Positions 1 through 5,772 of a stretch of DNA of 8,040 bases are shown in pieces. The stretch comes from Cyanobacteria bacterium UBA11370. GTDB lineage: Bacteria > Cyanobacteriota > Cyanobacteriia > Cyanobacteriales > Coleofasciculaceae. The stretch is from the NCBI GenBank assembly GCA_003486645.1, contig DNGI01000323.1:1-8040 (forward strand), read 5' to 3'. A program made the translations under genes and the position numbers. The notes beneath the pieces were generated by a model. The model saw nothing but the letters and a program-made list of their open reading frames with translations, did not search any database and was not told the origin of the DNA. Within the stretch, counting starts at the first letter, position 1; each line of letters starts with the position of its first letter.

Positions 1-21
1 AGAGGGGGAGAGGGGGAGAGG
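1..21. repeat. Octamer purine tandem repeat at the left edge
   Basis: The unit AGAGGGGG occurs twice perfectly, followed by a partial third copy, giving a period of 8. The array may continue beyond the left edge. It resembles the G-rich short tandem repeats common between cyanobacterial genes. I see no gene in bases 1-160, and no convincing terminator downstream of the small gene that ends at 161. Confidence 0.6.
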
Positions 22-160
22 TTTTATTATGGGTAATTAGACTGATTGAAGATTAGAGAAAGAGGGAATTCCTGTACCCTTGTTTGTTTGACTCTTAACC
101 CCCTTACCGCCTCATCCTATTTTGGTGTACCATCTCCAAATGAGAACTTGCACCTGTAAC

Positions 161-436
161 TTACTCAAATAAGACCGTAACCTCACTTGATTGAGTGAAG
201 TAATTCCAGATAGCGATCGCCAACTCGCTTTCATACTCAAGCTTCTCTACACCCGGACATTTTTCACAGTCACAGCAGGGTTCGGTCTCGCCATCTAAAG
301 ACCCCTCTGGGATCATCAGACAGATATTGACAATTGGTATTTCTTTCCCGTCACCAAACCCGTTGTAGGTGCTATATCTTACTGCTGCAATGCAGTTAAT
401 GTTGACGATCAGATCTGCGAGTCGGATGAATGCCAA
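161..436 (-). CDS. Small Cys-rich hypothetical protein, TTG start
   Basis: A 91-residue protein I do not recognise as a named family. The start codon is TTG. It is supported by a full GAGGAG Shine-Dalgarno sequence (443-448 on the plus strand) six bases upstream, and the only other Met (residue 41) would remove almost half the protein. The N-terminus (FIRLADLIVNINCIAAVRY) and the C-terminus (AIAIWNYF...VTVLF) read as alternating beta strands with a final helix and strand. Between them is an acidic, Cys-rich loop, residues 49-63, with C54, C55, C57 and C60 in the pattern CCxCxxC; C15 and C39 are further cysteines. There is no signal peptide or membrane segment, so it is probably cytosolic. The Cys cluster could bind a metal or be redox active; that is inference. 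It lies on the same strand as the downstream-mapped hydrolase but 230 bp away, so a shared operon is doubtful. One HIP1 site lies inside it. Confidence 0.7.
   Translation of the reverse strand: MAFIRLADLIVNINCIAAVRYSTYNGFGDGKEIPIVNICLMIPEGSLDGETEPCCDCEKCPGVEKLEYESELAIAIWNYFTQSSEVTVLFE
213..220. repeat. HIP1 palindrome
   Basis: A perfect GCGATCGC inside the 3' half of the small Cys-rich gene. HIP1 is strongly over-represented in many cyanobacterial genomes, so it serves as a taxonomic marker. Confidence 0.9.
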
Positions 437-442
437 AACTAA

Positions 443-448
443 CTCCTC
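443..448 (-). promoter_or_regulatory. Shine-Dalgarno site that decides a TTG start
   Basis: Read on the minus strand this is GAGGAG, six bases before the TTG codon at 436-434. It is the main evidence that the 91-residue frame is a real gene with a non-ATG start. Confidence 0.65.
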
Positions 449-652
449 GCAAAGATAATTTATTAACTTATTAACGTTTGAGCAACTGCACCTATTTAAG
501 GTACAGCCTCAATGAAGGTTATACCCCCTTTTGGTGAATTTTCTGGTGATGCGCCCTGATCGCTGACTAAGAGTGTCTCCCTGCTTGTAGTCTGGAATAC
601 CCACCTAAGCGGTAATATATCTGTAAAACACGTAATACAGTTTTAGCATAAT

Positions 653-708
653 TCAGTAGTCCGTTGTCAGTAGTCCATGGTTTGTTGTGTGTTATTGGTT
701 GTTTGTCT
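653..708. repeat. Heptamer-phased repeat overlapping the hydrolase 3' end
   Basis: The 14-bp unit TCAGTAGTCCGTTG (653-666) is followed directly by a near copy (667-680) that differs at two positions. T/G-rich sevenfold-phased units then follow (TTTGTTG, TGTGTTA, TTGGTTG, TTTGTCT). The array contains the TGA stop codon of the hydrolase at 667-669 and encodes its last 13 or so residues (polar, rich in N, Q and T). It resembles the short tandemly repeated repetitive sequences of cyanobacteria. Confidence 0.6.
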
Positions 709-1593
709 ATTGATCCCTGATGGAGAACCAAAGAAATTGAGTAGTGCTATAGCTGTCTGTTGGGGAGCTTCTTCGGGTAGGAAATGACCGCAGTCTAAGG
801 CTTGACCTTGGACATTCACCGCTCGTTCCCGCCAGGTTTCGAGTACATCATAGCGGCGTTGCATTACACCTCGCGCTCCCCAGAGTACAAGCAGAGGACA
901 TTGGATTTTATAGTTGATATCAACCTCGTCATGCACTAAGTCAATGGAGGCGGCGGCGCGATAGTCCTCACAGGTCGCATGGATGACAGCGCGATCGCTA
1001 AAGCAGCGAATATACTCCGCCATCGCGTCCTCCGTAAAACCCGTTGAGTCAGCACTCCATTTGTGAAGTTTGGTTTTCAGATAAAATGCTGGATCAGCAC
1101 CGATCAGGCGTTCTGGGAAATCGTAGGGTTGGATCAAAAAAAACCAATGTTCGTAAGCAGTGGCTAACTCTTGATCGACGGTTTGGAAAATCTTGCGAGT
1201 GGGTACAATATCTAGGACAGCCGCTTTTTCAACACGTTGGGGATGGTCAAGTAAGAGGCGATGTAACACCCGTCCGCCGCGATCGTGACCTGCAACGGAA
1301 AAGCGCTCAAACCCAAGACTAGCCATGACTTCGACTTGATCTTGTGCAGTTGCTCGCTTGGAATAGGTGAGATGTTCGGGATCGGAGGGTGGCTTATCGC
1401 TATCCCCATAACCGCGCAGATCCGAGCAGATCACAGTGAAGGATTGGGACAATAGAGGAGCGACCTGATGCCACATGACATGAGTTTGAGGATAACCGTG
1501 TAACAGTAGCAGGGGTGGTCCTTGACCTCCTTTGACGAGTTTGATCGTTGCACCCGAAGTTGCGATTCGGTGATGGGTAAATTGCTCGAACAT
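667..1593 (-). CDS. Alpha/beta hydrolase, fluoroacetate (haloacetate) dehalogenase type
   Basis: A predicted cytosolic alpha/beta-fold hydrolase of 308 residues that would cleave the carbon-halogen bond of short haloacids through an aspartyl ester. Visible motifs are the oxyanion region HGYP (32-35), GYGDSDKP (61-68) and the nucleophile elbow GHDRGGR (102-108, Asp104). The family's known halide and carboxylate ligands are present: Arg105, Arg108, His149, Trp150, Trp179 and Tyr211. Asp128 and His270 complete the triad. Several offsets match the Rhodopseudomonas enzyme exactly, as I recall its numbering. The frame opens 36 bases earlier at a TTG (1629). I chose the ATG at 1593 because AGGA lies seven bases upstream and the family fold begins there. 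The last 13 or so residues are repeat-encoded and probably disordered. The real substrate may be another small carboxylate or ester; homologues are often annotated as epoxide hydrolase-like. No clear promoter was found. Confidence 0.9.
   Translation of the reverse strand: MFEQFTHHRIATSGATIKLVKGGQGPPLLLLHGYPQTHVMWHQVAPLLSQSFTVICSDLRGYGDSDKPPSDPEHLTYSKRATAQDQVEVMASLGFERFSVAGHDRGGRVLHRLLLDHPQRVEKAAVLDIVPTRKIFQTVDQELATAYEHWFFLIQPYDFPERLIGADPAFYLKTKLHKWSADSTGFTEDAMAEYIRCFSDRAVIHATCEDYRAAASIDLVHDEVDINYKIQCPLLVLWGARGVMQRRYDVLETWRERAVNVQGQALDCGHFLPEEAPQQTAIALLNFFGSPSGINRQTTNNTQQTMDY
991..998. repeat. HIP1 palindrome
   Basis: A perfect GCGATCGC inside the hydrolase gene. Its codons read through a helix near residues 197-202 without disturbing the fold. 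Confidence 0.9.
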
Positions 1594-1678
1594 GATCTTT
1601 TCCTGAAGGGTTTTGATTTTACTCGCCAAATGAGAAACGGTGAGATACGATCCTGGTTAGGAGTTTGCCACAACTTTT

Positions 1679-1700
1679 ACTCCCTTTGTACCCAAAGAGT
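1679..1700. promoter_or_regulatory. Small dyad in the divergent spacer, possible operator
   Basis: The arms ACTC+TTTG and CAAAGAGT pair over eight bases, with a CC bulge and a four-base centre (TACC). The dyad lies 86 bp upstream of the hydrolase ATG and 147 bp upstream of the response regulator ATG. Position between divergent genes fits an operator, but dyads of this size occur by chance. Confidence 0.2.
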
Positions 1701-1713
1701 ATCTAGAAGGTCG

Positions 1714-1752
1714 TAGAGAGGAGAGAGGCAAGTCTAGGGAGCAGGGGATGAG
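1714..1752. repeat. Degenerate purine-rich heptamer-like repeat
   Basis: TAGAGAG, GAGAGAG and later TAGGGAG fall on a period of seven, followed by CAGGGGATGAG. This is a worn version of the G-rich tandem repeats seen at 1-21 and 2973-3000. It sits in the 254-bp spacer between the divergent hydrolase and response regulator genes, and no gene is visible in that spacer. Confidence 0.4.
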
Positions 1753-1837
1753 TAATCTTCTGAAGTAAAGGGAGTCAATTCGAGGGGTTCGCATCATGAT
1801 TAATCCTCAATCCCTAATTTAAAAAAATACGACTTAA

Positions 1838-1845
1838 GCGATCGC
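1838..1845. repeat. HIP1 palindrome two bases before an ATG
   Basis: A perfect GCGATCGC ends two bases upstream of the response regulator start codon, in the place where a Shine-Dalgarno sequence would lie. The leader has no recognisable SD. Confidence 0.85.
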
Positions 1846-1847
1846 TA

Positions 1848-2981
1848 ATGACCCTAACAAGGCTGACTAAAGAATTAGACAACCTGAATAAACTTGGTGA
1901 CGGCGAATTAATCCTACGAAATCCTAGAGATACTTGGCATCTCTACCTCGTGCGTGGTCAATTACTCTATGCGACAGGTGGATTTCATCCGGTGAGGCGC
2001 TGGGACAGAGCGTTAAAGCAACATCGTCCTAACTGGAATTGGCGTGTTGAATGTGCCCAACTCGCTGAGAATAAACCCTGGGAATGTCAACTCCTTGATC
2101 GAGGATTCAGCCAAAAGCAACTCAGCCCAATTCAAGCGAAGTTAGTTATTCGTACTGTTGTTCAAGAATGTTGTTTTGAACTAAGTAGCTACACAGATTT
2201 TAAAAGCGATTGGAAACCGAGTCCAAAAGCGATATCAACATTCTGCCGAGTTGTCGCTTTATCGGCGAACGAAATGCAGACTGTTATCACCACAGCAACG
2301 CAGATACAGCAACAATGGCAAGCGGCTCGTTTAGGTCATATCAGACCTACTCTGACACCCATTTTAAAGCCGGGAGCAGACCCTCAATCACTGCCAATGT
2401 CAGATAAGTATCTCAAGGGCAATTTCACGCTTTGGGATATTGCATTGCGACTAGAAAAATCAGTGATTGATGTTACTTCTTCCTTAAATTCCTTAGTTGA
2501 GAAAGGTATCTTGGAATTTCAAGAGATTCCAGATTTACCCGTACCCACAGCCAAACAGTCAACTATAGCTGCGCCTCCTCTATCAGAACCTAAACAAGAA
2601 AAATCTGACCAGAAACAGCGTTTAATTGCCTGTATTGATGATAGTCCGGTGCTAGCTCTTACTTTAAAGAAAATTTTAATGCCTGCTGGGTATCAAATGT
2701 TGAGTATTCCAGAACCAATGCGAGGATTTGGTCAACTTATTGAACACAAACCCGATCTGATCTTACTAGATTTACTCTTACCCAATGCGGATGGGTATAG
2801 CATTTGTAAATTTTTGCGAGAAACCCCTGCATTTAAGAAGACACCGATTATTATTTTGACAGCTCAGAATACTCATATTGACCGGGTTCGCGCTCAGTTA
2901 GTTGGTGCAACGGAATTTTTAGGAAAACCCCCACAGCCTCAAGAATTGTTGCAAATGGTACAAAAATATGTTGGGGAATAG
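1848..2981 (+). CDS. PATAN (DUF4388) response regulator with C-terminal receiver
   Basis: A 377-residue cytosolic two-component response regulator with a phospho-controlled PATAN output domain. The N-terminal PATAN domain (about 1-115) shows the typical GELILRN...WHLYLVRGQLLYATGG pattern. A helical part follows (about 120-225), then a Pro/Gln/Lys-rich linker (about 228-256). The CheY-like receiver occupies about 258-377. Its acid pair is D264/D265, the phosphoacceptor D308 (LLLDLLLPNADG), T338 and K360, so it looks fully active. In Synechocystis, PATAN regulators such as PixG, PixE and LsiR act in phototaxis, some by binding type IV pilus motor proteins. A similar role here is inferred. The only possible start is this ATG: a stop lies 33 bases upstream in frame, the next Met is at 143, and no SD is present. 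The stop codon lies inside a G-rich heptamer repeat. The gene converges on the membrane protein gene and points toward, but is not in, the che operon. Confidence 0.93.
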   Translation: MTLTRLTKELDNLNKLGDGELILRNPRDTWHLYLVRGQLLYATGGFHPVRRWDRALKQHRPNWNWRVECAQLAENKPWECQLLDRGFSQKQLSPIQAKLVIRTVVQECCFELSSYTDFKSDWKPSPKAISTFCRVVALSANEMQTVITTATQIQQQWQAARLGHIRPTLTPILKPGADPQSLPMSDKYLKGNFTLWDIALRLEKSVIDVTSSLNSLVEKGILEFQEIPDLPVPTAKQSTIAAPPLSEPKQEKSDQKQRLIACIDDSPVLALTLKKILMPAGYQMLSIPEPMRGFGQLIEHKPDLILLDLLLPNADGYSICKFLRETPAFKKTPIIILTAQNTHIDRVRAQLVGATEFLGKPPQPQELLQMVQKYVGE

Positions 2982-3000
2982 GGAGTGGGGAGTGGGGAAC
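2973..3000. repeat. GGGGAGT-type heptamer tandem repeat (STRR-like)
   Basis: Four consecutive sevens: GGGGAAT, AGGGAGT, GGGGAGT and GGGGAAC. The array encodes the last two residues and the TAG stop (2979-2981) of the response regulator and continues into the gap. It resembles the CCCCA(A/G)T class of cyanobacterial short tandem repeats read on the other strand. Confidence 0.75.
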
Positions 3001-3021
3001 TGTTTATAAAGTCCCCCTATT
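2977..3021. terminator. Possible bidirectional hairpin between convergent genes
   Basis: AATAGGG (2977-2983) is complementary to CCCTATT (3015-3021). An inner stem GGGG-(A)-ACT (2994-3001) pairs with AGTCCCC (3010-3016) around an eight-base loop. The two stems overlap at 3015-3016, so they are partly alternative. The left arms come from the heptamer repeat. No strong T-tract follows on either strand, so this would be a weak or factor-dependent terminator at best. Confidence 0.35.
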
Positions 3022-3043
3022 GCCCATACTTTAGTGGAATGAT

Positions 3044-4450
3044 TTACTCATTCAAATTCATCGAAAAGTGAGCAATTAAAGTGTTCCTTTCATAGGATAG
3101 TAAGTAGAGATGCAAGAGATTAGGATTCTCTTTATCAAGGTGCATGGCTATTCCATCAAGGGCTAATTTGTGGTGGTCGATCCACTGGTCTTTTGAATCT
3201 AGCAAGACGGCGAAATAGGGGCTTTCGTGGGGATGATTCTTTTCTAGATCTTCGTAGCTTTGATAAAAGGGAGGTATGCCAATTCCTAGAGGCATATACA
3301 ACCCTTTATTGTACTCTTCTACAGGCAGTTTCGATAGCTCTTTGAGGTTAATACCGCTGATGACTAATCGATTTTGTTCCCCTGTCTTTGTATCGTTGAA
3401 GGCTAACTCAATTTCCTGTAAGTTTTGCTGAACACCGACAGGTTTAATGTTCCGTAAAGTAGCTTTGTCAAATTTGCCAATTCTCCAGTATTGATGACCC
3501 CAAGGGACGTTATGATCATAGAATCCAGGTGGGCGAAATGTGGCAAATTCAATTTTGTTTTTATCTGTGTAAAAGTCTCCCCAGGTTGTCAAATTAGTAG
3601 CGAGTGTCGTCCTGATTTTTCGAGCTTGCTCTCCAGTGGCAAATATTCTTTCATCAAGGGGAAACTGAGCCGCGATTTGTTGTTCGTCAATTACTTCCCT
3701 GAGCAATTTGGTATTAACAACTGTACCGTCGGGATCTTGCCAGTGTTCTAATTTCCACCAATGCTTCCAATAAGAGAGGTTATTAATTTTTTCAAAGACA
3801 CTTTTGTAATGCCCCATCGGGAAGGTAAACCATCCCTGATAGTACATGAATTTATTGTTATCTTCTTTAGTAAAAAGTAAGATTTCCCAATAGCCAGCAT
3901 TTAGGCAATTATTAGCCAAAGCAACCTCAAAGAGATTTTTCTGTTCAAAACCATCTCCGCCAGTAATTTCTATATGTTCTGAGTCAGCAGGAAAACTAAT
4001 TTGCTGTCGATTCCACTCTCGGTCTGTAAAGGCAATAACTTCTAATCCTTTATCTTTTTTAGTCCATTCGGGTGCTTTGGGAGTTAAGAGGCTCAGATCG
4101 ATATTTTTAATCACGATCTTGGCTGTTTTTTCATTTTTTGGTTCTAGAACGAAATCAAAGTGAGTATCATCTTTTTTAATGATTTTTAACTCCCTTCCTG
4201 AATATCGTTCAAAATTTTTGCTTAAGGGGGCGGGGTTTGCCGGATATTCGCTATTAGATAACTCTTTAAGATTGAGCAACATTTCGTTGGAAGCTTTATA
4301 TCGGGAAGCGAACCCGAAACCACCAATACCCAATACAGCAACTAATATTGGTATGGTAGTAAATAATATCTTTTTGTTAGTAAGTTTTACAGGAAGCTTG
4401 CCAAGTATAGGAATAGTGAGAGGCCTTTTAGTAGAAGCAGGGTTGGCCAT
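3044..4450 (-). CDS. Single-pass membrane-anchored protein of unknown function
   Basis: A 468-residue protein I do not recognise. Residues 1-27 are basic and Pro-rich. Residues 29-48 form one hydrophobic segment (ILFTTIPILVAVLGIGGFGF) without a lipobox or a clear cleavage site. This suggests an N-in signal anchor with about 420 residues outside the cytoplasm. That part has alternating short hydrophobic and polar strands typical of beta-rich domains. It has unusual aromatic clusters: SYWKHWWKLEHW (226-237), then FRPPGFYDH (305-313) and VPWGHQYW (315-322). The C-terminal part (about 410-468) has a DxxDxWIDHHKL stretch. There are only a few cysteines. The ATG start is supported by AAGGA about seven bases upstream. 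A good promoter lies about 140 bp upstream, so it is probably transcribed alone. It lies 308 bp after cheW on the same strand. Envelope, surface or pilus-linked roles are possible, but nothing in the sequence decides. Confidence 0.85.
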   Translation of the reverse strand: MANPASTKRPLTIPILGKLPVKLTNKKILFTTIPILVAVLGIGGFGFASRYKASNEMLLNLKELSNSEYPANPAPLSKNFERYSGRELKIIKKDDTHFDFVLEPKNEKTAKIVIKNIDLSLLTPKAPEWTKKDKGLEVIAFTDREWNRQQISFPADSEHIEITGGDGFEQKNLFEVALANNCLNAGYWEILLFTKEDNNKFMYYQGWFTFPMGHYKSVFEKINNLSYWKHWWKLEHWQDPDGTVVNTKLLREVIDEQQIAAQFPLDERIFATGEQARKIRTTLATNLTTWGDFYTDKNKIEFATFRPPGFYDHNVPWGHQYWRIGKFDKATLRNIKPVGVQQNLQEIELAFNDTKTGEQNRLVISGINLKELSKLPVEEYNKGLYMPLGIGIPPFYQSYEDLEKNHPHESPYFAVLLDSKDQWIDHHKLALDGIAMHLDKENPNLLHLYLLSYERNTLIAHFSMNLNE

Positions 4451-4590
4451 TTAGATGTCCTTCTAAATTTTATTCGCCCACAGCATAACATTCCAAAAAT
4501 ATTGATTTCGGTTATTTTTTACAAAAATTAATTTTAACTCAACCAAACGTTACTTCTGTTGAATAGGGTAAATAAAAAGCAAAGTTTTAA

Positions 4591-4618
4591 TTTATAATAC
4601 ACGTAAGACGTATGACAA
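4591..4618 (-). promoter_or_regulatory. Sigma70-type promoter for the membrane protein gene
   Basis: On the minus strand the -35 box is TTGTCA (plus-strand 4613-4618, 5/6 to consensus). A 16-base spacer follows, then the -10 box TATAAA (4591-4596, 5/6). Transcription would start near 4584, giving an AT-rich leader of about 130 nt before the ATG at 4450. The rest of the 308-bp spacer (4451-4758) holds no gene. Confidence 0.55.
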
Positions 4619-4683
4619 GCTATCCCGTCTAGAGTTCTTCATTTTGGGAATAAATGTAATACTTCAGAATGTAGACTTTGTGA

Positions 4684-4748
4684 AGGCAAGCTCCCGACTT
4701 CTCTAAGAAGTCCGAGAGGAGATCTGAACTAGTGGTGCTATCTTGCCT
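4684..4748. ncRNA. Nested stem-loop element just past cheW (structured RNA, terminator or IS end)
   Basis: Basal arms AGGCAAG (4684-4690) and CTTGCCT (4742-4748) are perfect complements. Inside them CTCC (4691-4694) pairs with GGAG (4718-4721), and GACTTCT (4696-4702) with AGAAGTC (4706-4712) around a three-base loop. It starts ten bases beyond the cheW stop on the minus strand. No T-tract follows, which argues against a standard intrinsic terminator. The form recalls the subterminal hairpins of IS200/IS605-type elements, or a small non-autonomous derivative. No transposase or TnpB is present, so that is only a possibility. Confidence 0.4.
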
Positions 4749-4758
4749 GAGCAACTTC

Positions 4759-5772
4759 TCAAATTACCTCATCAACAATTAGCCCACCTGTTAATAAAAT
4801 TTTGGGCAAGTCGAGCATATTCATCATTGTTTCCTGATAAGGTGCTGCTCCTTCAAGATATTCATTATTAATTAAATAGTCTCCAACTGATACTGGTATT
4901 ATCTCTAAGGGATTTAGTAAAAACATTGCCTCATAAACTGCCTCTACTAGGATACCAGCAACGATATCCTCAACTTCAACAATCATTGCCTTAGAACCAT
5001 CCAGTATAGGAGTTAGTTGTAAATTCAACAATCCGCGAATATCAACTAACGTAATAATTTCACCTCGAAGATTCATATTACCAATAATAGGGGGGGGACA
5101 GCAGGGAATTGGAGTTAGTTGATTAATATCAGTAAACTCGCGCACCCGTCCTAAATCAATGCCAAAATAATTATTTTTTAAACCTACTACTGCTATGGGT
5201 CTGAACGCTTTTAAATCCTGAGTTTCTTCTGAAAGCTTTAGACTATCAGCTCTAGCTTTAAAAATGGCTCGTTCTTCGGGAGTATAATTCGGGTTAGTTC
5301 TATCTTGATTAGAGCTATTCTGAAGTTCATGAGTTTGTATAGTTCGACTCCAATTCTCTGGATTATTAAGAATTAAAATATCTCCCGATCTTCTAATAAC
5401 ACTGTCGATAATTTTTTTTTCTTCAATGACTACTTGTTGGCGATCGCCCGTCAATTCAGTCGTAATTGGTTCCGGGGCTACACTTTTCACTCCATAGACT
5501 TCATTGGCGATAATACCCACTCGCAAATTTTCCCACATTAAAACGATGACACTATCTGTTAAATGATAGTCAGAGACTTCCTCACCCCAAGTCAGATTAA
5601 GATCCATAACTGGCAAAATCTCACCTCGAAGATTAACAACACCAACAATATCAGGATGGGTATCTGCGATTGGGATTAATTCTGGTAAAGCAAAAACTTC
5701 TGCAACGTAACCTGTACTGATGTAACCAACTGAGTGATTTAAGCTGAAGGTGAAATAAGAATATTCGTTCAT
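4759..5772 (-). CDS. cheW: Tandem-domain CheW chemotaxis coupling protein
   Basis: A 337-residue cytosolic adaptor expected to couple chemoreceptors to a CheA-type kinase. It holds two CheW domains, where the usual protein has one of about 150-170 residues. Domain 1 (about 3-138) carries GVVNLRGEILPVMDL (44-58). Domain 2 (about 188-335) carries GNMNLRGEIITLVDIRGLL (231-249). The linker (about 140-187) is polar and includes EERAIFKARADSL (167-179), a helical lead-in like those before other CheW domains. There is no receiver domain, so it is not CheV. The ATG overlaps the cheR stop codon as ATGA. A GGAGAG Shine-Dalgarno (5778-5783) lies five bases upstream inside cheR, so translational coupling is likely. 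Two homopolymers interrupt the coding strand: nine A's at codons for EEKK (about 117-120) and eight C's at CCPPP (about 224-228). Confidence 0.92.
   Translation of the reverse strand: MNEYSYFTFSLNHSVGYISTGYVAEVFALPELIPIADTHPDIVGVVNLRGEILPVMDLNLTWGEEVSDYHLTDSVIVLMWENLRVGIIANEVYGVKSVAPEPITTELTGDRQQVVIEEKKIIDSVIRRSGDILILNNPENWSRTIQTHELQNSSNQDRTNPNYTPEERAIFKARADSLKLSEETQDLKAFRPIAVVGLKNNYFGIDLGRVREFTDINQLTPIPCCPPPIIGNMNLRGEIITLVDIRGLLNLQLTPILDGSKAMIVEVEDIVAGILVEAVYEAMFLLNPLEIIPVSVGDYLINNEYLEGAAPYQETMMNMLDLPKILLTGGLIVDEVI
5440..5447. repeat. HIP1 palindrome
   Basis: A perfect GCGATCGC inside the first CheW domain, at the codons for TGDRQ near residues 108-112. Confidence 0.9.

Noticed and set aside
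183..198. Hairpin TCACT-TGATTG-AGTGA
   Set aside because: A 5-bp stem inside coding sequence, too weak to call a terminator.
457..485. Possible promoter TTGCTC-17-TAAATT before the small Cys-rich gene
   Set aside because: Only 3/6 and 4/6 matches in an AT-rich stretch; not above chance.
653..708. CRISPR-like array
   Set aside because: Units are 7 or 14 bp without spacers of uniform length; tandem repeat, not CRISPR.
1044..1322. 92-codon plus-strand open frame
   Set aside because: It lies entirely antisense to the hydrolase, whose frame carries complete family motifs; its translation shows no domain pattern.
1594..1629. TTG start extending the hydrolase by 12 residues
   Set aside because: The ATG at 1593 has AGGA seven bases upstream and fits the family's N-terminus; the extension would itself contain that SD.
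4179..4454. 91-codon plus-strand open frame
   Set aside because: It is antisense to the N-terminal part of the membrane protein, which has a better start, an SD and a promoter.
4606..4634. AGACG...CGTCT inverted repeat
   Set aside because: Only five base pairs across a long loop and overlapping the -35 region; probably chance.
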